Below, piece by piece: positions 44,914-52,648 of a stretch of DNA of 64,000 nucleotides. Source of the DNA: Acidimicrobiaceae bacterium (GTDB lineage: Bacteria > Actinomycetota > Acidimicrobiia > Acidimicrobiales > Poriferisodalaceae). The notes beneath the pieces were generated by a model. The model saw only the letters and a list, made by a program, of their open reading frames with translations, did no database searches and was not told the origin of the DNA. Each line of letters opens with the position of its first letter. Position 1 is the stretch's first letter. Both the position numbers and the translations under genes were made by a program. Where the stretch lies: assembly GCA_002722565.1 (NCBI GenBank), contig PBMG01000012.1, positions 1 through 64,000 on the forward strand, in the 5' to 3' direction.

Positions 44914-45109
44914 GGTTATTCCTCTGCATTCTGTACGTCTTATTTGTCCGCAAAGGGGTCAAGCCCTCAGGTGCGCCGTTGCACGGCTTGATAAACCCCG
45001 CCCGGACCGTACATCAAGTTGGGACGGTTCGCCTCTTTCAGTGGGTCAGTTTTTTGTCATCTTTACGAAGAGCGTCATGAATGGTCTGTCTGATGGTGCG
45101 TCAAGCGGC
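44914..45109. other. Intergenic region upstream of gltA
   Basis: No gene is seen. A GTCAAGCC and GGCTTGA-like inverted repeat around 44958-44993 could form a weak hairpin in the gltA leader. There is no T-run and no recognised riboswitch. The stretch ends at the carboxyltransferase stop codon. Confidence 0.35.
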
Positions 45110-46519
45110 TTAAAGAGGTGAGTTATCGTGCCTTCGTTGCTGCAGTTGCTCTCGCTTTGAGCTGAATAGGTCAACGAGGTCTGCTAGCTCTTTTCGTGTG
45201 TCGGCTGGATCAATCACCGCATCTACGAATCCTCGTTCAGCGCCGACGTAGGGGTTTAGGTAGGTCTCTTCGTAATCTTCTACCCAGGCAGCGATTGTTT
45301 CCTCTGACTCACCGCGTTGCAGAATTTGGGCGGCCTGAGTGGCTCCCATTACAGCGATCTCGGCTGTGGGCCAGGCTAGGTAGGCATCGTTGCCCATTGT
45401 TTTGGAGTCCATAACGATGAATGCACCGCCATAAGATTTTCGGAGTACTAGCGAAATCCTTGGGACAGTCGCTCTTGCGTAGGCGAAGGCCATTTGCGCT
45501 CCGTGCCTGATCATTCCTCGCCATTCAAGGTCTTTTCCGGGGTAGAAACCTGGGGTATCGACGAAGGTGATGATGGGCAAATTAAATGCGTCACACATTG
45601 CGACGAACCGGGCACCTTTTTGGGAAGCTGGAATGTCGAGGGTGCCGGCAATTGCCATGGGCTGATTCGCGACGATTCCTACAGGTCGGCCACCGATGCT
45701 GCCGAATCCGGTAACGAGATTTGCGGCCCAACCTCCGCGAAGTTCTAGAAAATCGTGGTCGTCGACGACCAGGCTGATTACGTCGCGAACGTCATATGAA
45801 CCTGTTGGCGTGTCGGGTAGAAGTTCTCCGGCTTCTGGGGTTTGTCGGTCTATTGGGTCTGACGACGGATTGAATGGCGCTTCGTTCTCATTGTGATTGG
45901 GTAAGAAGCGTAAAATGTCGCTGATGGTTGGAAGAACATCGTCATGAGGTACGACGATGCTCGCTGCTCCTGTGTCTCGATAGTGGACGTTAGCGCCGCC
46001 TAGTTCTTCGACGTCAACCTGGACTCCGGTCATTTGGCGGACAGGTACTGGTCCGCTAACAAAGGCGTAAGCGTCGTCTGCCATGACGACGATGTCGGCT
46101 AGCCCTATTAGTAGAGCGGTTCCCGAAACAGCTGGACCGGTTACCCCTGCCAGGATTGGTACTACGCCGGAAGCCTTAGCGAGAACTCGTGCGGCCCGCC
46201 CCCAGCCATCGAGGGCTGCGACGCCATGGTTTGCGTCTGCGCCGGAAGAGGCGAGTAGTAACACGATTGGAAGGTGCTTTTCTAAAGCAAGATTTGCGGC
46301 TGCTGTAAGTGTGTCGCCGTCTTCGGGTGTGAGAGCCCCTCGGTGTTCGGGATCTTCTGCTCGGATAAGCATGACTGGGCGACCATCGAGATCATGTACG
46401 CCAGCAATGGCATGGGCTGGGGTGCCTTGCCGGATCTGAAGCGTGCTTGGAGTCGTCACATGACTGAGCGTAGGCGAGTTGAGTGCATCAATAGTGCTGT
46501 TCGTCATAAACGCGTTCAA
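45110..46519 (-). CDS. Acyl-CoA carboxylase carboxyltransferase (beta) subunit
   Basis: A 469-residue protein with two crotonase-like carboxyltransferase halves. The first (about 35-190) has GVTGPAVSGTALLIGLADIVVM. The second (about 240-455) has GWAANLVTGFGSIGGRPVGIVANQP, FVDTPGFYPG, VPRISLVLRKSYGGAFIVM and the ending NPYVGAERGFVDAVIDPADTR. It would transfer CO2 from carboxybiotin to acetyl- or propionyl-CoA. No biotin carboxylase is adjacent. It is translationally coupled to an upstream LysR gene by a 4-bp ATGA overlap. Confidence 0.92.
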   Translation of the reverse strand: MNAFMTNSTIDALNSPTLSHVTTPSTLQIRQGTPAHAIAGVHDLDGRPVMLIRAEDPEHRGALTPEDGDTLTAAANLALEKHLPIVLLLASSGADANHGVAALDGWGRAARVLAKASGVVPILAGVTGPAVSGTALLIGLADIVVMADDAYAFVSGPVPVRQMTGVQVDVEELGGANVHYRDTGAASIVVPHDDVLPTISDILRFLPNHNENEAPFNPSSDPIDRQTPEAGELLPDTPTGSYDVRDVISLVVDDHDFLELRGGWAANLVTGFGSIGGRPVGIVANQPMAIAGTLDIPASQKGARFVAMCDAFNLPIITFVDTPGFYPGKDLEWRGMIRHGAQMAFAYARATVPRISLVLRKSYGGAFIVMDSKTMGNDAYLAWPTAEIAVMGATQAAQILQRGESEETIAAWVEDYEETYLNPYVGAERGFVDAVIDPADTRKELADLVDLFSSKREQLQQRRHDNSPL

Positions 46520-47433
46520 ACAGCGGTCAAACCCTCGATACTTGGTGCTCGATCGCGGACAATTTGCCTAAGCACATCTCTGGTTGCTGATGCCGGGGCG
46601 GAAAGCATCCCGCGCCGCCGAATAGCTAATCCGACTCGACGTCGAGGCATGTCTTGAAGGGTTAAGACCGCCCATCCGCCGCGCCCTATCCATGATGGTA
46701 TGGCGGTTATTGGCACTATCGCGGGCGCGTACCCTTGGAACGCCATCGTTGCGGCGAGGCGTATGCCATCAAGTTCGGCAATGGTGCGGAGCTCAACATT
46801 CTCTTCACGGGCTTTGTCATCAATGAGGACCCGTAGGTTTGAACCTGGGGGACTTAGCAGCAAGTTGTGTTCTGCGAGTTCACCGATGTGGATCGGTCTG
46901 TCCCCGTCGCTAGCAAGGGAATGTCCGTCTGGTGCTATGACGACGAGCTGCTCTTCGAAGAGAGGGGTTGTAAATAATTCGTCGTGTTGAAGGGGAGTGT
47001 TGATAACCGTTAGATCGAGGTCGCCATGTTCAAGTAGCGGGATTAACGCGGTCGTGGTCGAATCGATGACGGTGGTCATGACATCTGGAAAGACTCGGCT
47101 GAGTTCGTCTAGTAGCGGAGGTAGGAGCCAACGCCCGGTTGTTCCAATGATGCCTATCCTTACCTGGCCGCTAACCCGCGAGGTCATCGAGGTCACGTCA
47201 TCTCGAAGTGCAGCTAGCTCTGTATTTATCCGTCGGGCACGTGTTAGCACGGCACGGCCTTCTGGAGTTAACTCGCCTGCGCTTCTATCGACGAGGATGG
47301 CGCCTAGGTCATCTTCAAGGCGGGCTATGTGAGTTGAAATATTGGATTGGACCGTATCTAGGGCGCGGGCAGCGGCGGAAAATCGACCGTGTTCTGCTAC
47401 CGCGGCGAGGGCATCGAGTTGCTTCAATTCCAT
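46516..47433 (-). CDS. LysR family transcriptional regulator
   Basis: A 305-residue regulator. The winged helix-turn-helix spans residues 1-60 (ALAAVAEHGRFSAAARALDTVQSNISTHI). The effector domain follows (QVRIGIIGTTGRWLLPPLL, then ELDGIRLAATMAFQGYAPAIVP). It precedes the carboxyltransferase gene and overlaps it by 4 bp. An unusual arrangement follows: regulator and target-like gene lie in the same operon rather than divergently. Autoregulation is likely but cannot be shown. Confidence 0.94.
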   Translation of the reverse strand: MELKQLDALAAVAEHGRFSAAARALDTVQSNISTHIARLEDDLGAILVDRSAGELTPEGRAVLTRARRINTELAALRDDVTSMTSRVSGQVRIGIIGTTGRWLLPPLLDELSRVFPDVMTTVIDSTTTALIPLLEHGDLDLTVINTPLQHDELFTTPLFEEQLVVIAPDGHSLASDGDRPIHIGELAEHNLLLSPPGSNLRVLIDDKAREENVELRTIAELDGIRLAATMAFQGYAPAIVPITAIPSWIGRGGWAVLTLQDMPRRRVGLAIRRRGMLSAPASATRDVLRQIVRDRAPSIEGLTAV

Positions 47434-47578
47434 AGCAACAGACTACCTTTCAATCTGTTTAACAGATCAAAAGTATCTATAAGTTCGGCTTGATGAATGA
47501 CCCATGGGTAACTAAGGTGAAATTTGTCGGGATTTAACGGCTTCCCCCGAGTCGCCCGACATTGAACGACTGCCAAAA

Positions 47579-47617
47579 GGTGCCCCCCACCTAGGCGGTT
47601 AGCCGAGGCGGAGCACC
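47579..47617 (-). terminator. Probable terminator of the aconitase gene (minus strand)
   Basis: Read on the minus strand, GGTGCTCC pairs with the 3' part GGGGGCACC (one G-T pair), with an inner CGG/CCG-type stem, and is followed directly by TTTT. It lies about 100 bp after the aconitase stop. The 280-bp space here holds no gene. Confidence 0.65.
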
Positions 47618-47637
47618 CCTTCCTCCTTACGGCTCTT

Positions 47638-47674
47638 GAAACCGGCCCGCCCCCCGGGCCGGTTTCCTAATTTT
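47638..47674 (+). terminator. Strong GC-rich hairpin between acn and lysR
   Basis: A perfect 12-bp stem, GAAACCGGCCCG and CGGGCCGGTTTC, closes a loop of five C. On the plus strand, CTAATTTT follows. On the minus strand no T-run follows. It may add to aconitase transcript processing, or terminate a plus-strand transcript that would start between 47440 and 47637. Confidence 0.65.
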
Positions 47675-47716
47675 CGGGCCGGTTAGCGAGAATGCAAAAT
47701 GCTGGTTAGCGGTTAG

Positions 47717-49996
47717 CTATACAGAGGCTCGGATGATGTTCAGGGCAGATCCAGCTTTGAACCATTCGATCTGCTCGGCGCTGAAGGTGTGGTTTGCCAG
47801 GAAGGACCACGTAGAGCTTTGTGGAGTTGTCACTTCGACTTCTACTTGTTGTCCTGGCGTAAGTTGATTTAGCGCGCGAACAGCGATGCGGTCATCTTCG
47901 TTGATTTTGTCGTAATCGGCGGGATCAGCGAATGTAAGAGGAAGCATTCCTTGCTTTTTCAAGTTGGTTTCGTGGATTCTCGCGAATGAACGTGCGATTG
48001 CTACCAGTCCGCCGCGGAATCGTGGTTCCATAGCGGCGTGTTCACGGCTTGAACCTTCGCCCATGTTCTCGTCGCCGATAACCACCCATCCTTGATTCGC
48101 CTCATGGTAACTGCGGGCGATATCTGGAAAGGTTTGAGTTGCGCCAGTGAGCTGGTTCTTGCCGTAGCCAACCTCGTACCCGTCGAACGCATTTACCGCC
48201 CCGAGGTAGAGGTTGCCTGAAATGTTTTCAAGGTGACCGCGGTATTTGAGCCAAGGACCGGCCATAGAGATGTGGTCAGTTGTGAATTTTCCCTGGGCCT
48301 TAACGAGAATCGGCAGATTTTCGTAGTCGTTGCCGCTCCAGGCTTCAAAGGGTTGAAGAACTTGAAGGCGGTCAGATGTGGGGGAGACTTTCACTTCAAC
48401 GTGGGAGGCATCTGCCGGTGGTGCAACGAACGTGTTTTGTCCGGGATCGAAGCCTTGAGGTGGTAGTTCGATGCCAACAGGAACGGATAGAGAAACCTCT
48501 TCTCCGTTTTCGTTTTGCAAGGTGTCGGTCAAAGGGTCAAAGTCGATTGTGCCAGCCAGAGCTAATGCCATAACGGTTTCAGGGGAGGTAACGAAAGCCA
48601 AAGTTGCCGGGTCACCGTCGTTTCGCTTTGGGAAATTTCGGTTATAAGAAGTGACTATGACGTTGGCTTCGCCCGCGGTGTGATCATCTTCGGCGCTTCT
48701 GTCCCATTGGCCAATGCACGGTCCGCAAGCATTTGCCAGGACTGTCGCTCCTAATGCTTCGAAGTCAGCCAAGAGTCCATCTCGTTCGATGGTGGCTCTT
48801 ACCTGCTCTGAGCCTGGAGTTATAAGCAGCTTAGTTTTAGCTGTAATTCCGTTGGCTGTAGCCTCACGGGCAATGCTGGCCGCTCGGGTGATGTCTTCGT
48901 AGCTCGAATTAGTGCACGAACCAATTAGCGCGGCGCTGATGCTGGAAGGCCAGCCGTTAGCTTCTGCTTCTTCTCCCAATTCGGCAACTTCTCGGGCTAA
49001 GTCAGGTGTGTGTGGTCCGTTGATGTGAGGGCTGAGAGTCGATAGGTCGATCTCAATCACTTCGTCGTAGTAATTCTGAGGGTTGGCGATTACTTCATCG
49101 TCTGCTCGAAGGTGTTCAGCGACAGTGTTTGCTAGATCAGCGACGTCTTCGCGCCCTGTTGATTTCAGGTAACGGCTCATTGCTTCGTCGTACCCGAAGA
49201 GTGAAGTCGTGGCGCCGATTTCAGCGCCCATGTTGCAGATGGTTGCTTTGCCCGTGCAACTCAATGATTCCGCCCCTGGGCCAAAGTATTCAACGATGGC
49301 GCCAGTCCCCCCTTTGACTGTGAGTACTTCAGCAACTTTCAAGATGATGTCTTTAGGGGCGCTCCAGCCAGATAATTCTCCTGTGAGGTGCACCCCGATT
49401 GCTTTTGGCCAACGAACATTCCAGGCGAAACCTGTCATCACATCAACTGCGTCGGCGCCTCCGACTCCGACAGCGATCATTCCGAGCCCGCCGGCATTAG
49501 GGGTGTGGCTGTCGGTGCCGATCATCATTCCACCTGGGAACGCATATTGTTCAAGTACGACCTGATGGATTATGCCGCTTCCGGGCATCCAGAATCCGGC
49601 GCCGTATTTCGCGCACACGCTTTCTAAAAAGTCGTAGACCTCTTCGTTATTTTCATTAGCGGCTAACAGGTCAGTTTTGCCGTCGTCCCTTGCTTGTATG
49701 AGATGGTCGCAATGAGTGGTGGTTGGCACCGCAACCTCAGGAAGGCCAGCAGTCATAAATTGAAGCCAAGCCATCTGTGCTGTCGCGTCTTGCATAGCAA
49801 CACGATCAGGATTCAGGTCAACGTAGCTGACGCCTCGTTCCAACTCTTGGTCTTCAGATGCCAAGTGGTTGATGAGAACCTTTTCCGCCAGTGTGAGCGA
49901 ACGCCCTAACTTTTCGCGTCCCATTACAGTGCTGTCAGCAAGATTGTCGTACACCTTCGCTATCAGCTCTATAGGGGTATTCGCGGCTACTGGCAT
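47717..49996 (-). CDS. acn: Aconitate hydratase, mitochondrial type
   Basis: A 759-residue aconitase that isomerises citrate to isocitrate. The three 4Fe-4S cysteine ligands are in LIGSCTNSS and [11 protein letters not shown]. Other family motifs are [34 protein letters not shown] and the swivel-domain [18 protein letters not shown]. The length and sequence match the mitochondrial-type branch (about 750-780 residues), not the 890-900-residue AcnA common in other actinobacteria. No regulator is adjacent; two hairpins lie downstream. Confidence 0.96.
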   Translation of the reverse strand: MPVAANTPIELIAKVYDNLADSTVMGREKLGRSLTLAEKVLINHLASEDQELERGVSYVDLNPDRVAMQDATAQMAWLQFMTAGLPEVAVPTTTHCDHLIQARDDGKTDLLAANENNEEVYDFLESVCAKYGAGFWMPGSGIIHQVVLEQYAFPGGMMIGTDSHTPNAGGLGMIAVGVGGADAVDVMTGFAWNVRWPKAIGVHLTGELSGWSAPKDIILKVAEVLTVKGGTGAIVEYFGPGAESLSCTGKATICNMGAEIGATTSLFGYDEAMSRYLKSTGREDVADLANTVAEHLRADDEVIANPQNYYDEVIEIDLSTLSPHINGPHTPDLAREVAELGEEAEANGWPSSISAALIGSCTNSSYEDITRAASIAREATANGITAKTKLLITPGSEQVRATIERDGLLADFEALGATVLANACGPCIGQWDRSAEDDHTAGEANVIVTSYNRNFPKRNDGDPATLAFVTSPETVMALALAGTIDFDPLTDTLQNENGEEVSLSVPVGIELPPQGFDPGQNTFVAPPADASHVEVKVSPTSDRLQVLQPFEAWSGNDYENLPILVKAQGKFTTDHISMAGPWLKYRGHLENISGNLYLGAVNAFDGYEVGYGKNQLTGATQTFPDIARSYHEANQGWVVIGDENMGEGSSREHAAMEPRFRGGLVAIARSFARIHETNLKKQGMLPLTFADPADYDKINEDDRIAVRALNQLTPGQQVEVEVTTPQSSTWSFLANHTFSAEQIEWFKAGSALNIIRASV

Positions 49997-50081
49997 TTAA
50001 GTTCCCTCTTCTATATTCGTGCCGATGAGTGCTCTAAAGAAGATACGCCTTTTACGGCATTTCGCCACTTGCGGTTCAACT

Positions 50082-51041
50082 TTAGACGTAGGGCCAACGA
50101 CGTTCACCGTCGTTTCTCTCTTTATCTTCGTCGCTCAGCGCCCAACGGCGACGCCATGGAGCACCATCTGGCCCTTGGATTCCTGGACTTTCATCAGAGT
50201 GTGAACGTTGTCGAGCGGCGAACCAGTTGCCCGTAGCTGTTTCGTCGGCGAGAGATTCGACAGCAGCTTGAAGTTTCCGAGTGAATCGCCGATTGTTGTC
50301 TTCTTCGGCGAACTCTAATGGTCTTCCGAAGTTGACTGTCGCCTTGGATCGCTTTGGCCAGTTGCGTCCTTTTCGCAGAATATCGAATGTTCCTCGAATA
50401 TGGACAGGAACTACTGGAACCCCTGCCTGCTTCGCAAGAAAGGCAGCTCCAGGCCGAAATTCTTGACCCCACCCATCAGGTGACCTTCCACCTTCTGGGT
50501 AGATCACCATGCTCCACCCGGATCGAAGCAGGTCCACTGCTTTTTCGATTGTGTTTCGGTTGATCGAAGTGCGTTCTATGGGTATGGCTCCTATGAACAA
50601 CGCGGAGATCGCCCCGGTCGTGCGGTTCCCGAAGAAATAGTCGGCAGCAGCTCCTACAAAGGCTTTGTGTTTCCAAGGCGGGGGCATGGAAGTCAACATC
50701 AATAATGTGTCGGCGTGACTTTGATGATTTGCTGCGAAAATTGCTGGTCCATCGAGGTCGTGGAGGCGATCGAGTCCCCTAATCGTTGGACTCGCGTAAT
50801 AGTTGATGACTCCTTTGCCAATAGTGGAAAGAGCTATTCGTCTTGTGAGTCTGGAGGCATATCTGCGTGCCCAATCGGTCTCGTAGTTCCCGCCGATATT
50901 AGAGGGCAGAGGAATTTGGCCCTCCGGTGTCTCAGCTGCCTTTAGTGGAAATTCAACCTTCCGAACGACGCGAGAAATCGAAGCTTTAGTTCTTCGGTCA
51001 GTCAAGTGACTGATTGGGTTTCTGCGATTCGGATCCGTCAT
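50082..51041 (-). CDS. 1-acyl-glycerol-3-phosphate acyltransferase-like (PlsC) protein
   Basis: A 319-residue acyltransferase. The catalytic NHQSHADTLL (H-x4-D) is near residue 109, and the second block is VIYPEGGRSPDGW; AGVPVVPVHIRGT follows. An N-terminal extension of about 80 residues (basic, IGGNYETDWARRYA) precedes the core. It transfers acyl groups to a lysophospholipid or another lipid alcohol at the membrane. It is the third gene of the operon that starts with the reductase-HAD fusion; the gap to the LarA-like gene is 14 bp. Confidence 0.9.
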   Translation of the reverse strand: MTDPNRRNPISHLTDRRTKASISRVVRKVEFPLKAAETPEGQIPLPSNIGGNYETDWARRYASRLTRRIALSTIGKGVINYYASPTIRGLDRLHDLDGPAIFAANHQSHADTLLMLTSMPPPWKHKAFVGAAADYFFGNRTTGAISALFIGAIPIERTSINRNTIEKAVDLLRSGWSMVIYPEGGRSPDGWGQEFRPGAAFLAKQAGVPVVPVHIRGTFDILRKGRNWPKRSKATVNFGRPLEFAEEDNNRRFTRKLQAAVESLADETATGNWFAARQRSHSDESPGIQGPDGAPWRRRWALSDEDKERNDGERRWPYV

Positions 51042-51055
51042 TTTTGTTCCTAGAA

Positions 51056-52648
51056 CTAGACGACGTCAGCCATGAGGACTGGTGGATTGTGGATGTGAGT
51101 CAGGGTTGGGTCGCGACCGACGACGTCAGTTGCCATCTCGAGAGCATCACGCATAGTACTAGCGGAGCGAAAGCCCATCCTCTTCGTTGCGCGTTGATCT
51201 CCGCCCACGATTATGACCTGGCCAACATGTTGAAGGGCGTGTGAGCACCAGTACCACATATAAAAAGGATGCACCCCGTGGTAGGCGTAAGAGGTTCGAT
51301 ATAGATGTCGGTACCACTCATCTTCGGCGTAACGTTTCTCATACTTATGTTCGATTGTTTTGGGGTCGGTCGTGTCGGCGAGCACTTCCTCAAAGAAATC
51401 TATATAACTCGGATGGTGAACGGGATGAAATTCCCATGGGGTGGGGTGGCTCATGATTACTACTCCACCTTCGCGCACTAAGGGCTTGCCCTTGTACATG
51501 TTGAATAAGTAACCCAATCCGAGGCATGCGACGAGGATTGGATTCATTATGGAGTTCACGTTGTAGGGGCCCAAATATGGGAGTCCCATTGAGAGAATGT
51601 CAGTTTGTCCCTCAACTCTTACTAAGTGTTGTCTGTAAACATTGGCAGTTGTCACTTTGTGGACTTCTTCCACCTCGCCAGCTTGGATTGAAGTCAATCC
51701 GTAGGGAGCGCGGATGCTTTGGAAGATAGATCGTGCTGTTTTTCTGGGAATTTTGTCTAGAAATTTCTTTGTGCCCAATAAAAGCATGCGCTCTTTGGCA
51801 TTCATCTCCCACTCGCGTTTTTGTAGAAAATCCCAAGGAGCTGGAAATGTGTCGTTATTGAGTGTTGTTTCGATCTGGAAAATCTTGACACCGGCGTCTC
51901 TAATTAGTCGACCCTGGCGCCAGTTTTTGGTGTGAAGTTCACTGTTTTCTTGGTCCATGAACGATTTAGACCGTTGCATTGTTTCAACATTGTGGTGGTG
52001 GCGAATTGCGGTATAGCCGGAGAGACCTGTAGCGACGCTCTTGTGGCCGCCGTCCATCGAAACGAGGTTTATGTTGACGTAGATGATGAGATCGGACTCT
52101 GCTGCCCTTTTGGAGATAACGACTTCTTCTCCGTGGTCAGTTTCGCCAAGGTGGGACAAGGCGTCCGGGTCCTCAGCATCAAAGTTGTATAGCTGGCCGT
52201 TAGGGGCGAAAGCGTCATAGACGCGATCGCCCACTGCGTGACGCAACTCTGCCTCGGTCATCCTTCTGTGCAGGGCCAGGGCAGCTATGAGGTGGACATC
52301 GTCGACTCCGGCGCTTGCTGCTGTATCAAGAATCTGTTCGATAATGCGACCCCTAATATCAGGAGCTTGCATTTGGGGTAAGGGAAGGGAGATGTCGTCA
52401 AAGGCGATAGTTAGTTTCATTCCTTTGGTAAGTAAGGCCGCGAGAGGGGGAGAGTCACCAAGGGGGTTATCTAGGGCGTGGCGGATGGCGCTATCCACAT
52501 CCTCGATTGGTTCGATAGGTTCGTTGGGGTAGACAACCCGGCTACCTGAAGGCAGTCTTTCGAAGCGGAATCCTTCTCCATGATGAAAAACTATTGGGGG
52601 AGTGGTCCTGTCAACCTCAAGTACCAGGCCTTGTCGAGCAGACATCAA
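51056..52648 (-). CDS. LarA-like protein (lactate racemase domain, DUF2088)
   Basis: A 530-residue protein homologous to the nickel-pincer enzyme lactate racemase, but longer (LarA is about 425). The N-terminal Rossmann-like part has TIAFDDISLPLP and AALALHRRMTEAELR with His127. The segment MDGGHKSVATGLSGYTAI keeps the lysine (Lys203) that in LarA holds the nickel-pincer nucleotide, and His217-219 follow. The C-terminal half, with SHPTPWEFHPVHHPSYIDFF and a Tyr/Trp-rich stretch, is unlike LarA. No larB/C/E is adjacent. It overlaps the reductase gene by 4 bp. The substrate is unknown, possibly a lipid-linked 2-hydroxy acid or polyol. Confidence 0.82.
   Translation of the reverse strand: MMSARQGLVLEVDRTTPPIVFHHGEGFRFERLPSGSRVVYPNEPIEPIEDVDSAIRHALDNPLGDSPPLAALLTKGMKLTIAFDDISLPLPQMQAPDIRGRIIEQILDTAASAGVDDVHLIAALALHRRMTEAELRHAVGDRVYDAFAPNGQLYNFDAEDPDALSHLGETDHGEEVVISKRAAESDLIIYVNINLVSMDGGHKSVATGLSGYTAIRHHHNVETMQRSKSFMDQENSELHTKNWRQGRLIRDAGVKIFQIETTLNNDTFPAPWDFLQKREWEMNAKERMLLLGTKKFLDKIPRKTARSIFQSIRAPYGLTSIQAGEVEEVHKVTTANVYRQHLVRVEGQTDILSMGLPYLGPYNVNSIMNPILVACLGLGYLFNMYKGKPLVREGGVVIMSHPTPWEFHPVHHPSYIDFFEEVLADTTDPKTIEHKYEKRYAEDEWYRHLYRTSYAYHGVHPFYMWYWCSHALQHVGQVIIVGGDQRATKRMGFRSASTMRDALEMATDVVGRDPTLTHIHNPPVLMADVV

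Noticed and set aside
44807-45121. Plus-strand 104-codon frame over the gltA start
   Set aside because: It runs antisense through the gltA N-terminus and its leader, and has no domain.
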